64,000 bases of DNA from JABMQB01 sp963677475. Lineage in GTDB: Bacteria; Bacteroidota; Bacteroidia; Bacteroidales; Prolixibacteraceae. Below the pieces are notes generated by a model, which saw nothing but the letters and a program-made list of their open reading frames with translations, did no database searches and had not been told where the DNA came from. The position numbers were made by a program, and so were the translations under genes. This document shows, piece after piece, positions 55,334 to 64,000 of this stretch; position 1 is the stretch's first letter, and every line of letters starts with the position of its first letter. Location: contig CAXXQD010000017.1 in the NCBI GenBank assembly GCA_963677475.2, positions 1-64,000 on the forward strand, read 5' to 3'.

Positions 55334-56320
55334 ATGAAAAAGCATTTCATCGGGAGCGTTTGTTTTATATTTTTGGGATTATCCGTATTTGCTCAAAGCT
55401 ATATTGAAAATGGGGTACCCAAAGACTCCTCTTTCACCCCAAATCAGGCTTGGCAAAAAGTCAAGGATCAATATCCGGATTCAAGGGTCGTTAAGGCTGA
55501 ACTTCCCAAAAATGTGAAGGCGAATTACAATCTGACGTATGCAACAATTGAAAATACACCCTATGGAAAACGGGATTTACATTTGGACGTTTTCCGACCA
55601 AAAACCGATCAGGTTTATCCGGTGTTATTGCTGATTCATGGCGGCGGTTGGGCTTCAGGAAATAAATCAATGGAAGCCCCAATGGCCATGCAAATGGCGT
55701 CACACGGTTACGTTTGCATCCCTGTTGAATACCGCTTAACCCCCGAAAAAAAATATCCGGCAGCAATTCACGATATAAAGGCAGCAATTCGGTGGGTACG
55801 GGCAAATTCCAATGAATATGGGATGGATACATCACAAATAGCCATTGAAGGAAATTCGGTTGGGGGAATGATGGCTGCATTTATGGGCACCACAGGCGAT
55901 AACAAACAATTTGAAGGAAATGTAGGCGGATTAACTAATTCCAGCAAAGTACATGCAGTCATCGACATCGACGGGATGCTTGATTTCTTGGCACCCGTCC
56001 ACATTAACCAATGTTTGCAAAAAACCGACCCTATTCATCCATGGCTCAATGTTTCCTTCCAAAAAGATCCAATGGTTTGGAGGGATGCATCGCCAAATTC
56101 ATGGATCGATAATAATTCTGCACCCATATTATTTATTAATAGCGGGATTTTTCGGTTCCATGCCGGGCAAGATGAAATGGTTGGAATGCTTAACGAGTTG
56201 GGTATATACAATGAAGTCCACAAATTCGATATCAACGTGCACCCATTTTGGTTGATGCACCCTTGGTTTGACCCAACTATAAAAATCATGGTCAATTTTT
56301 TAGAAAAGATTTTTTTATAA
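55334..56320 (+). CDS. Alpha/beta-hydrolase carbohydrate esterase, secreted
   Basis: 328 aa from ATG 55334; an ATG two codons upstream is also possible. Signal peptide to about residue 20 (GLSVFAQ). BD-FAE/hormone-sensitive-lipase type marks: RDLHLDVFRP, oxyanion motif LIHGGGWASGNK (about 98), VEYRLTPEKKYPAAIHDIKAAIRWVRAN, nucleophile GNSVGGMMA (Ser about 176), and the C-terminal His in NVHPFWLMHPW. Such esterases remove acetyl, methyl or feruloyl groups from plant polysaccharides; within this locus pectin acetyl or methyl esters are likely. It is the last enzyme gene before a 648-nt gap and susC. Confidence 0.87.
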   Translation: MKKHFIGSVCFIFLGLSVFAQSYIENGVPKDSSFTPNQAWQKVKDQYPDSRVVKAELPKNVKANYNLTYATIENTPYGKRDLHLDVFRPKTDQVYPVLLLIHGGGWASGNKSMEAPMAMQMASHGYVCIPVEYRLTPEKKYPAAIHDIKAAIRWVRANSNEYGMDTSQIAIEGNSVGGMMAAFMGTTGDNKQFEGNVGGLTNSSKVHAVIDIDGMLDFLAPVHINQCLQKTDPIHPWLNVSFQKDPMVWRDASPNSWIDNNSAPILFINSGIFRFHAGQDEMVGMLNELGIYNEVHKFDINVHPFWLMHPWFDPTIKIMVNFLEKIFL

Positions 56321-56968
56321 AGTTCTTTGCTGCAAACAAATCGAGTATATTTAAATAAGACTTTGTTTATCGGCACTAGTGGCTGGTATTTGCCCACACT
56401 CCCGCTTTCAGCTCATAAAATAAATATGCACATATTTCTAGTAATGGCTAAAAACATGGCAGTACAGCTAATTAATCTAACTACGAATTTTAAGATACAT
56501 TTTTTTAGCATTTTTATCGGTACGATTTATTCTTATAATTATTTATTTAGCCTGTTAATATACACCTAATAGAACGGGAATAAGACAATCACTATAACCA
56601 ATTACCACAGTGATACTTACGCCACTACTATATCGAAACTCTTTTGAATAACGTTAAAATAAACCCGCTTTTTGGGAAGAATTTACCCTGGGCGGGAATT
56701 TCAACGCTTTGTTTTGGGAATTTTTCTAACATACCTCCCTGTTTATTCCTATAAATTGCTGTTTTTATTTAAACATCGCGTTGGACAGCATGAACACCTT
56801 GAAGAAATTGAAGAAAACCAACAGCAAAATCATCATTTCTGTAATGATCTTGCTTATTGTGATCATCATACTGCTCAACATACTATTATAAAACAACTTA
56901 ACAGGTTATTAAATTTTATATATAATGTAAATTAAACAAGATTATCACAAATCATTTACTTAAATCTT
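56321..56968 (+). other. 648-nt gap upstream of the pectin susC: long leader/regulatory region
   Basis: No large gene is supported. It contains a nested hairpin (56664-56696: CCCGC...GCGGG outside, GGG...CCC inside), a candidate 33-aa peptide (56790-56891) and AT-rich sequence up to susC. No full TAnnTTTG element is visible. Its length suggests that susC has its own promoter and probably an HTCS-controlled leader. Confidence 0.5.
56790..56891 (+). CDS. Candidate 33-aa membrane peptide
   Basis: The frame ATG 56790 to TAA 56889-56891 encodes a basic start MNTLKKLKKTNSK followed by an unbroken hydrophobic run IIISVMILLIVIIILLNILL. This positive-inside, single-helix layout is typical of real small membrane proteins. 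It ends 77 nt before susC. No family is recognised, and chance is possible in AT-rich DNA. Confidence 0.35.
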   Translation: MNTLKKLKKTNSKIIISVMILLIVIIILLNILL

Positions 56969-59900
56969 ATGAAACAAAGTATGACTAAATTTACAAGAAA
57001 AACGACAAAACCATTATGGAAATATTTATTCCGTAACATGGTTTTTCTTTTAATCGTTCAGTTATCATTATCACTCACAGCATATGCGCAAACAAAATCT
57101 GTAAGTGGAACGATAACCGACTCTCAATCCGGAGAATTGCTTCCCGGGGTTAATGTAGTTTTAAAAGGTACAACCCAGGGAACTATTACGATGATTGACG
57201 GAACATACAAAATCGATGTTCCTGCAACGAACGCAACACTCCTATTTTCATTTATTGGTTATAAAATGCAGGAAATCCCAGTGGAAGGGAAATCAGTAAT
57301 TAATGTTTCACTGGAAATTGAAACAACAAACCTGGATGAAATTATTGCGGTTGGTTATGGTAGCGTAAGAAAACGGGATTTAACCGGATCGATGGCTACA
57401 ATGACCAGTACCGAATTAGAAAAAATCCCAATTTCAAATGCTGCTGAAGCCATAAAAGGACGCCTACCCGGTGTAAACATTATCACTACTGACGGTTCTC
57501 CTGATGCAGAAATAGTAATCCGTGTGCGTGGAGGAGGTTCTGTAACCCAGGATAATTCGCCATTATATGTTGTTGATGGATTTATAGTAGGAAGCATCAG
57601 AGATGTATCTCCAAATGATATTGAAAGCATCAATGTTCTAAAAGATGCTGCTGCGACCGCTATTTATGGTGCGCAAGCTTCTAATGGAGTAATCCTGATA
57701 ACAACTAAAAGCCCGGTAGCCGGAAAAACGCAAGTTAGTTACAATGGATATGCGCAGTTTAAAACCAATCCGAAAGACAGAGCTTACGAAGTACTTGATC
57801 CGTATGAATTTGTTTTCATGCAATATGAAAGAGCTATACTTCGTTCGGAATCTGACTTGCAAAATTTCGAAAGGTTTTATGGCAAATATTCTGACCTTGA
57901 ATTGTATAAAGACAAAGAGCCTACAAATTGGCAAGATGAACTTTTTGGGGAAACCAAAATATCACAATCGCATAACATAAGTATTAGCGGAGGAACAGTA
58001 TCAACTAAAGTTAGCCTAAGTCTGACCAACAATACAGATGATGGAATTATGATTGGAAATGGTTACAGACGAAACGTAATCAATTTTAAATTAAACCATA
58101 AAATATCTGAATCATTAACATTCGAATCATCGGCAAGAATTACCGATACTAAAGTTGATGGTGCCGGAACTTCAGGAAGTTCTCAGCTTCGCATTAAAGA
58201 TGTTCTATTATCTCGCCCAGTTAATGGAATTGCGGATGAACTGGACATTGATTATTCAAGTTTGGATGAATCCGATGACTACGATAACTTCCTGCTTAGT
58301 TTTAGAAGCCCGGTTGAGTTGGCGAAACAAGATTGGAGACAACGAAATACAGCGAACTATGTTCTCCAGGCAGGTTTAACATGGAACCCAATGGAGAATT
58401 TAATCTTAAAGACCGCTGTAACCAGCAGCAATACCTACGACGAAAGCTTGAGGTATTATGGCCCTTTAACAAGCCAGTCAAGACAAGAAGGTAATAGTTT
58501 ACCTTTAGGTACCATTAGCAAAAGGCATAATACATCATTTCGGTGGTTAAATACAGCCAACTATGTATTTAAAGACATGGGCGATCACCAATTAGATGTA
58601 CTTATAGGACAAGAAGTTTACTCGAATGGAGGAAAAGGAAGCAATGTTCGTGCAGAGAATTTTAGAGAATCGATGCAACCTGAAGAAATGTTTGCGAACA
58701 TGGCTCTTGGTACGCTAGATAGTTATTCAACCTATGAATCAACAGAACAAAATCGTATGTCCTTCTTTGGGCGTGTGAATTATCAGTTCCTGGAAAAATA
58801 TTTGGTTACGGCAACAGTTCGCTCTGATGCATCCAGCAAATTTTCAAAAGATAATAGACTTGGTATTTTTCCTGCTGTTGCTTTAGGATGGAAAATGAAT
58901 GAAGAAGCCTTTTTACAAAGTCTAAGTTACATAGATGAACTAAAACTTCGTGTAAGTTATGGGCAAACAGGAAATGATAGGATTTCTGCAAATGCAACTC
59001 AATTCTTATTTAGCGCTGATACCAATAATGGTCCGGGAATGGGTACCAACGGATATAACGCCTATTATTCACCTGAAGGATCAACACTTTACAACCCAAA
59101 TTTAGTATGGGAAACCACCACAAATCGAAATGTTGGATTAGATTTCATGCTATTTAGAGGGGGTATTCAGGGAAGTTTGGATTTATATAAAAATACCACT
59201 AAAGATTTGCTTCTTGCTTCTGCAATATCGCCTATTTCAGGATTTAGTACACAGTGGAACAACATCGGTAGCACATCCAATAAGGGGATTGAATTATCTT
59301 TAAGAACAGATATTATCCGAAGTAATGACTTCTCTCTTTCTGCAAACCTTAACTTTGGTATTAACAAGGCAAACATTGATGAATTAGATGGAACAGATGA
59401 ACGTTTCTATCAATCAAATTGGGCCAGTACTGACCTTAAAGACCGTGATGATTACTACCTAAGTGTAGGAAATACTGTTGGCCTTATTTATGGTTATCGT
59501 AACGATGGCATGTACACGGTTGACGATTTTTCAGGATACGATGAAGTTTCAGATCAATATATTTTAAAAGATGGTGTCCCTGATAATAGAAACACTTTAG
59601 GTGTAAGCGATGTACGCCCTGGATACATGAAATTGAAAGACATTTCAGGTCCGAACGGAACCCCTGATGGTGAAATAAATAGCCTTGACCGCGAAGTCAT
59701 TGGAAGCGCCCTTCCTGATGCCACTGGTGGATTTGGAATTGATGCAACTTTTAAAGGATTTGACGCATCAGTTCTGTTTAGCTGGTCAATTGGAAACGAT
59801 GTGTACAATACAGGTAAAATTGATTATAATCAATTATATAGAACATCCTACGGAAACATGTTGACATCCATGAGCTCAGATAAACGTTTTACATATATTG

Positions 59901-60304
59901 ATGTAGATGGATCAATAACTGGCACCGCAGGTGGTGTGGTTACTGATCTTGCTCAACTTGGCCAATTAAATAAAGATAAAGAAATATGGAGTGGTAGTAA
60001 TTCATTTGGACAAGCTACTGCCGTAATTCATGACTGGGCTGTTGAAGATGGTTCATTCCTTCGACTGAGCACGGTAACGTTGGGCTATACCCTGCCGAAA
60101 AATGTAAGTTCTACAATTGGGGTCTCTAATTTAAGGATATATGCCTCTGGATACAACCTTTGGTTATGGACGAAGTATTCTGGATACGATCCGGAAGTTA
60201 GTACATCCAGAAGTAGTGGTTACCCTGCTTTAACTCCCGGTGTTGACTATTCTTCTTTCCCAAGAAGCCGTTCTTTAACCATTGGGGTAAATGTAACATT
60301 TTAA
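56969..60304 (+). CDS. SusC family TonB-linked outer membrane transporter (pectin locus)
   Basis: 1111 aa. A long N-terminus with a hydrophobic stretch (MVFLLIVQLSLSLTAYAQ) ends in a signal cleavage near residue 41. It is followed by the carboxypeptidase-like domain (SGTITDSQSGELLPGVNVVLKGT), the plug with NLDEIIAVGYGSVRKRDLTGS, and the SusC signature NDIESINVLKDAAATAIYGAQASNGVILITTKS (about 211-240). The barrel ends SRSLTIGVNVTF with terminal Phe. It probably imports oligogalacturonides released by the PL1 and GH28 enzymes. susD follows after 27 nt. Confidence 0.94.
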   Translation: MKQSMTKFTRKTTKPLWKYLFRNMVFLLIVQLSLSLTAYAQTKSVSGTITDSQSGELLPGVNVVLKGTTQGTITMIDGTYKIDVPATNATLLFSFIGYKMQEIPVEGKSVINVSLEIETTNLDEIIAVGYGSVRKRDLTGSMATMTSTELEKIPISNAAEAIKGRLPGVNIITTDGSPDAEIVIRVRGGGSVTQDNSPLYVVDGFIVGSIRDVSPNDIESINVLKDAAATAIYGAQASNGVILITTKSPVAGKTQVSYNGYAQFKTNPKDRAYEVLDPYEFVFMQYERAILRSESDLQNFERFYGKYSDLELYKDKEPTNWQDELFGETKISQSHNISISGGTVSTKVSLSLTNNTDDGIMIGNGYRRNVINFKLNHKISESLTFESSARITDTKVDGAGTSGSSQLRIKDVLLSRPVNGIADELDIDYSSLDESDDYDNFLLSFRSPVELAKQDWRQRNTANYVLQAGLTWNPMENLILKTAVTSSNTYDESLRYYGPLTSQSRQEGNSLPLGTISKRHNTSFRWLNTANYVFKDMGDHQLDVLIGQEVYSNGGKGSNVRAENFRESMQPEEMFANMALGTLDSYSTYESTEQNRMSFFGRVNYQFLEKYLVTATVRSDASSKFSKDNRLGIFPAVALGWKMNEEAFLQSLSYIDELKLRVSYGQTGNDRISANATQFLFSADTNNGPGMGTNGYNAYYSPEGSTLYNPNLVWETTTNRNVGLDFMLFRGGIQGSLDLYKNTTKDLLLASAISPISGFSTQWNNIGSTSNKGIELSLRTDIIRSNDFSLSANLNFGINKANIDELDGTDERFYQSNWASTDLKDRDDYYLSVGNTVGLIYGYRNDGMYTVDDFSGYDEVSDQYILKDGVPDNRNTLGVSDVRPGYMKLKDISGPNGTPDGEINSLDREVIGSALPDATGGFGIDATFKGFDASVLFSWSIGNDVYNTGKIDYNQLYRTSYGNMLTSMSSDKRFTYIDVDGSITGTAGGVVTDLAQLGQLNKDKEIWSGSNSFGQATAVIHDWAVEDGSFLRLSTVTLGYTLPKNVSSTIGVSNLRIYASGYNLWLWTKYSGYDPEVSTSRSSGYPALTPGVDYSSFPRSRSLTIGVNVTF

Positions 60305-60331
60305 TAAACCATGAATATTAATTTTACAATT

Positions 60332-62155
60332 ATGAAAATAAAATATTTAATATATACATTGGCCGTAATGTTATCATTTACTGCCTGTAAAGACTTCCTC
60401 GAGCCAGAGTCTTTATCCACTTTCGATAGCAAATTGATTTTTTCCAATGCGGATGACGCCCGTAAGGCAGTGAATGCTATGTATGTTCACTTTAGTCATG
60501 ATGGTTTCCGTTCAAGGTTATCCAATAATATGACCGGGAATACAGATATTGAGCATGCCGGAGGCACAAGTGATGGTGCACGATACCAAATTTGGAGGCT
60601 TGATGCACAAGAAAATAACGGCGATTTAAGATATGTATGGGACATTGGATACCAGGCTATTCGTGATGCTAATATTAGTATCGAAGGAATATTGGCAAGT
60701 GAAGCTTTAACATCAGATGATGTTGCACTTTCAAGAGCTATGAATCATCTCTTAGGAGAAGCATACACTATGCGTGCCTATTGGTATAGCATGTTGATTT
60801 ACTATTTTGGCGATGTTCCATTTTCAGTAAACGCACCTTCGGTTGATGTGGAGTTTAACCTTCCAAAAGAAGACCGAAACGTTATCTTATCTACAGTAAT
60901 TCAGGACATGATTGATATTGAGGAAAAAATGCAATGGGCTGATGAAGTTCAATTCGGAATTGAGCAAATTAACAGGGAATATACCTTAGGTATGATTGCA
61001 CGCTTGGCTTTACAACGTGGAGGATATTATTTAAAGCCCGACCTTACAATGGCGCGAGAGTCTGATTATCAGGATTATTATGTCATTGCCCGCGATTATA
61101 CAAAAAAACTCATGACTTTAAAAGATCGTGAACTACCTGCCGATTTCAAACAAGTATTTATGAATCAGTGCAAATTCATTTCTCCCACGAACAGCGATAT
61201 ATTATTTGAAGTGCCATTTGCAATTGGCGAAGGCGATGTGGGTTGGAATATCGGAATTAGGGTTGACGGAGGAACACATTCTTATGGAAGCGGGTCCAAT
61301 TATATGGCAATGCCGCCAACCTATGCTTATTCATTTGATCAGGCAGACAAGCGTTTTCCTGTAACCTGTGGTTTATATACCATTGATACCGATTTTATCC
61401 AACAATTGGTGAGCACCGGAAATATGAATATTTCACAGGGTAAATGGAGCCGTGCATTTTTAGATAATCCTCCCGGACCTTCTACAGCAAAAGGCACGGG
61501 CATTAATTGGCCAATGCTACGTTATTCTGATGTTATTCTTATGTACGCAGAAGCTGAAAATGAATTAAGCGGACCTACAGCAGATGCACAAAATGCTTTG
61601 AAAAGAGTTCGTCAGCGTGCGTTTGAAGAAGAAGACTGGTCTGCCAAAGTTGATCAGTATGTTGCCAGTGTATCCGGAAGTAAAGAAGACTTTTTTGATG
61701 CGATTGTTGATGAACGTGCTTGGGAGTTTGGAGGTGAAATGATCCGAAAATATGAACTTATACGTTGGAATTTATATTCAGAAAAAATTAATGAAACTGT
61801 TGAAGGATGTAAAAAAATGGCAGAAGAAGCGTTTAATGGAACCGGTACGTTACCTGATTATTTATACACTAAATTGGATGCAAATGGTGATTTATTAATC
61901 TATAATACCTTCGAAAAAGTAATCGCAGCTCCTGACGATACCTGGGAGCGTCAATCATGGCTCATAAATATGTATGATGAAACACAAGATGATGGTTATG
62001 CTTCGTGGATAACCAGTGATTATAATAACTATGTAAATCCGTCCAACATTGGCGTTCCAAGCGGAGTAATTCGCTATATATTCCCAATACCAACCATTGG
62101 TATTGACAATAGCAAGGGATTATTAAAGAATGATGGGTATGGATTTGGATTTTAA
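60332..62155 (+). CDS. SusD family nutrient-binding lipoprotein (pectin locus)
   Basis: 607 aa from ATG 60332 (MKIKYLIYTLAVMLSFTAC); an in-frame ATG at 60311 would add seven residues before the signal peptide. The lipobox SFTAC is at about residue 19. SusD marks: LLGEAYTMRAYWYSMLIYYFGDVPF, YTLGMIARLALQRGGYYLKPD, and at the C-terminus WPMLRYSDVILMYAEAENELSG with VDERAWEFGGEMIRKYELIRWN. It caps the SusC channel and binds the sugar. At 607 aa it is on the long side for SusD, as common in pectin loci. Confidence 0.94.
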   Translation: MKIKYLIYTLAVMLSFTACKDFLEPESLSTFDSKLIFSNADDARKAVNAMYVHFSHDGFRSRLSNNMTGNTDIEHAGGTSDGARYQIWRLDAQENNGDLRYVWDIGYQAIRDANISIEGILASEALTSDDVALSRAMNHLLGEAYTMRAYWYSMLIYYFGDVPFSVNAPSVDVEFNLPKEDRNVILSTVIQDMIDIEEKMQWADEVQFGIEQINREYTLGMIARLALQRGGYYLKPDLTMARESDYQDYYVIARDYTKKLMTLKDRELPADFKQVFMNQCKFISPTNSDILFEVPFAIGEGDVGWNIGIRVDGGTHSYGSGSNYMAMPPTYAYSFDQADKRFPVTCGLYTIDTDFIQQLVSTGNMNISQGKWSRAFLDNPPGPSTAKGTGINWPMLRYSDVILMYAEAENELSGPTADAQNALKRVRQRAFEEEDWSAKVDQYVASVSGSKEDFFDAIVDERAWEFGGEMIRKYELIRWNLYSEKINETVEGCKKMAEEAFNGTGTLPDYLYTKLDANGDLLIYNTFEKVIAAPDDTWERQSWLINMYDETQDDGYASWITSDYNNYVNPSNIGVPSGVIRYIFPIPTIGIDNSKGLLKNDGYGFGF

Positions 62156-62186
62156 TTCCATTAAATAAATGCTAAATACTTATAAA

Positions 62187-63830
62187 ATGAAAATATACAA
62201 ATTAAATATAAAAGCACTTATTTTTCTCTTAATTGCGGGGGTTATGACTTTTATGGCCTGCGAAGATGAAAAAGTATATCCCAGGACCCGTTTATTTCAA
62301 CCGGTCCTGAATGAGGATCTTGAAGCAGTTAACAATACAATTATTGTTGATCTAGGAGTAATGAAAGAAGCTCTAAGTTATACAGTTGAGGTTAGTCGAG
62401 ACTCGTTTGCAACGGTATTATATACATTTCAAACCGATCAAAGTTACTTTGTAATTAATGAAGAAACCATTGGTGAAGAATTATTGTGGTTCACAATTTA
62501 CCAGGTCAAGGTAACAGCCCATGCCGATGAAGCACAATACAACAGTTTACCTTCTGATTTAGGAAGTGTTAGGACCGAGAAATATCCGTCAAATATGACC
62601 ACACCTACATTTTTTGATATCTTAGATACAAGGGCCAGGGTAACCTGGACTCCTTCAGGTGCACCGATAACTGGCATAAAAGTTTTTGCCGGGAACGATG
62701 AAAGGTTAACTACTCCACTTGCTGAGTATACCTTAACTCCTGAAGAACAAGCAGCTTCAGAAAAAATCATTTCCGGACTTACTGCCGAAACAGCCTATCA
62801 AATTGCAATTTATAGTGATGCTACTTTAAGAGGATGGGAAATATATTCTACCAGGGAAGCATTTATTTCCGGGGACAATGTCCTCGATTTATCAAGTGTT
62901 GATACCGGAGATGTTAACTTGGCAAATGTCCTTCCTGATTTAGCCGACGGATCAATCGTTGTGCTTGGAGGAGGAAAAACATACCTGGCAGGTGGCTACG
63001 CATTCGAAAAATCCATTTCATTTGTAGCAGGGTACAGCTTTACTCCTGCATTACCTGTAATTGATTGTTCAACAAACTTCAATATGCTTGAAGGTGCAAG
63101 TGTTGGGTATGTAACGTTTAAAGATATTAAATTGACCGCACCTGATGGATTTGGTGGTAGGTACGTATTTAATATCGACAAAAGTTCAACCATTGGTGAA
63201 ATTAAATTTGAATCTTGTATTATCCGCACTCTAAGGGGTATCTGCAGAATGAAAGGCGGTGAAGGCGTGCTTGATAAATATACATTAAGCGATTGCCAGG
63301 TGGACAGTATAAATGGTTATGCTGTAATATCAATTGATAAAAACACATGGATGTGTAATAATATCCTCCTGGAAAACTCTACTATATCAAAATGTCAATA
63401 CTTCCTGGTAAGCCGTAATAACTCTAATTCAGTTGTTATTGATGGGTGTACGATTAATGAAGCACCTGAAAAAGGAAGGCAAATGTTCCGCTGGAGAGAA
63501 TCAGGCCAAGATGAAGTTACAAATGGTATCAGCATTATTAATACTATTTGGGGGCATGGATGGAATATGACAGTAGGTGAAACTGATTATGGCGTTGATG
63601 GTTTTGATGGGCTGGCAAATACAAACTGGAATGTTGTAAACACATACACGACCGGGGATTTTGTATATGGTGCCAATAAAGATGAAATTCCTGGATTCCC
63701 ATCATTTAATTACACAGGAACAATCTATGACTTATGGAACGATCCTGATAATGCTGATTTTAGTTTTAAAGATACAGGATTCGCAGGGAAAGGAAATTCA
63801 GGTGATCCACGATGGAGAATAGGTTTATAA
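62187..63830 (+). CDS. Surface lipoprotein with Fn3-like and beta-helix-like (DUF4957/DUF5123-type) domains
   Basis: 547 aa from ATG 62187 (MKIYKLNIKALIFLLIAGVMTFMAC); the lipobox Cys is at about residue 25 and is followed by acidic EDEK, typical of surface export. The N-terminal part (to about 230) looks like fibronectin type III modules (TPTFFDILDTRARVTWTPSGAPITGIKVFAG). The rest has short repeating beta strands with Asn/Cys ladders (YVTFKDIKLTAPDG, IKFESCIIRTLRG, YTLSDCQVDSING, ILLENSTISKC), a right-handed helix pattern, and ends PGFPSFNYTGTIYDLWNDPDNADFSFKDTGFAGKG like DUF5123. It sits in the SusE position and probably binds pectin or oligogalacturonide; no catalytic residues were identified. 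Confidence 0.8.
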   Translation: MKIYKLNIKALIFLLIAGVMTFMACEDEKVYPRTRLFQPVLNEDLEAVNNTIIVDLGVMKEALSYTVEVSRDSFATVLYTFQTDQSYFVINEETIGEELLWFTIYQVKVTAHADEAQYNSLPSDLGSVRTEKYPSNMTTPTFFDILDTRARVTWTPSGAPITGIKVFAGNDERLTTPLAEYTLTPEEQAASEKIISGLTAETAYQIAIYSDATLRGWEIYSTREAFISGDNVLDLSSVDTGDVNLANVLPDLADGSIVVLGGGKTYLAGGYAFEKSISFVAGYSFTPALPVIDCSTNFNMLEGASVGYVTFKDIKLTAPDGFGGRYVFNIDKSSTIGEIKFESCIIRTLRGICRMKGGEGVLDKYTLSDCQVDSINGYAVISIDKNTWMCNNILLENSTISKCQYFLVSRNNSNSVVIDGCTINEAPEKGRQMFRWRESGQDEVTNGISIINTIWGHGWNMTVGETDYGVDGFDGLANTNWNVVNTYTTGDFVYGANKDEIPGFPSFNYTGTIYDLWNDPDNADFSFKDTGFAGKGNSGDPRWRIGL

Positions 63831-63958
63831 GTTATTATGTATTAAAGTTTTAGGTTTAGTATAATTGTTATTAAAGTTGGTTAGTTTAGTAAAACTCTGT
63901 GAGGTTCATTTTTCGGAATGAATTTCCAGGGTTTTTACAAGTTTTTAACGTCCTTTTT

Positions 63959-63966
63959 TATCTTTG
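63959..63966 (+). promoter_or_regulatory. -7 promoter element facing out of the window
   Basis: TATCTTTG is a full match to TAnnTTTG. The 130 nt before it hold no gene, so a new transcript probably starts near 63973 for a gene beyond the window. The -33 element is unclear. Confidence 0.5.
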
Positions 63967-64000
63967 TGGATTCTGGGACTTACCTAAACTTATTTTCAGG

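Noticed and set aside
56672..56935. Plus-strand frame of 87 codons in the gap before susC
   Set aside because: Composition is His/Gln/Asn-rich without domain or signal; it is out of frame with the more convincing 33-aa hydrophobic peptide.
1..64000. CRISPR arrays, insertion sequences, phage genes, rRNA
   Set aside because: No regularly spaced repeats, transposase motifs, phage structural genes or rRNA signatures were seen on either strand.

Overview
The window looks like chromosome of a low-GC, free-living or sediment-type member of the Bacteroidota, probably near the Marinilabiliales/Prolixibacteraceae. Evidence: two SusC/SusD pairs, a hybrid two-component regulator, the gene order bamD-rpoZ-coaBC-DUF4835-recN, many SPII lipoproteins with short lipoboxes, no Shine-Dalgarno usage, and several promoters of the Bacteroidota form TTTG-N18..20-TAnnTTTG. 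The lineage is inferred from gene content only. I see no phage, insertion sequence or CRISPR array.

Layout. 1-3083: the 3' part of a GH65 disaccharide phosphorylase/hydrolase and a uridine-kinase-like gene broken by a one-base shift in an A9 run. 3142-6594 (minus): a four-gene unit of a membrane protein, a coiled-coil lipoprotein, a 90-aa protein and an amidohydrolase-type metal enzyme, which I do not recognise as a known system. 6844-13928: ThuA-like lipoprotein, alpha/beta hydrolase, small secreted protein, AddA/RecB-like helicase-nuclease, DUF4293 membrane protein and sugar nucleotidyltransferase. 13925-15452 (minus): membrane protein and HAD phosphatase. 15692-18852: dapB-lepB, then a terminator, then lapA-like and WbqC-like genes. 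18849-20171 (minus): NlpC/P60 hydrolase, a 29-aa membrane peptide and a NUDIX hydrolase. 20415-25577: 7TM-HD phosphodiesterase (c-di-AMP type) and M16 peptidase.

25785-31432 (minus) is a SusC-SusD-adhesin-domain lipoprotein unit without enzymes. Its upstream region carries two copies of a palindrome and leads to a divergent CPBP protease. 32722-37717 (minus) is the housekeeping block recN, DUF4835, coaBC, rpoZ, bamD. An alpha-oxoamine synthase with a textbook promoter lies divergent to it. Then come a GH95 lipoprotein and trxB (minus), a transglutaminase-like lipoprotein, and a tRNA-Pro(GGG) whose 3' end is repeated 175 nt downstream.

45654-63830 is a pectin (homogalacturonan) utilisation locus: a membrane histidine kinase, a hybrid two-component system with an AraC output domain, PL1 pectate lyase, SGNH esterase, GH28 polygalacturonase, an alpha/beta-hydrolase esterase, then SusC, SusD and a surface lipoprotein with Fn3 and beta-helix-like parts. 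The likely flow is: the regulator senses periplasmic oligogalacturonide; the lyase, hydrolase and esterases cut and deacylate pectin; and SusCD with the lipoprotein binds and imports the products. A 648-nt gap with a candidate 33-aa peptide and a hairpin separates the enzyme genes from susC.
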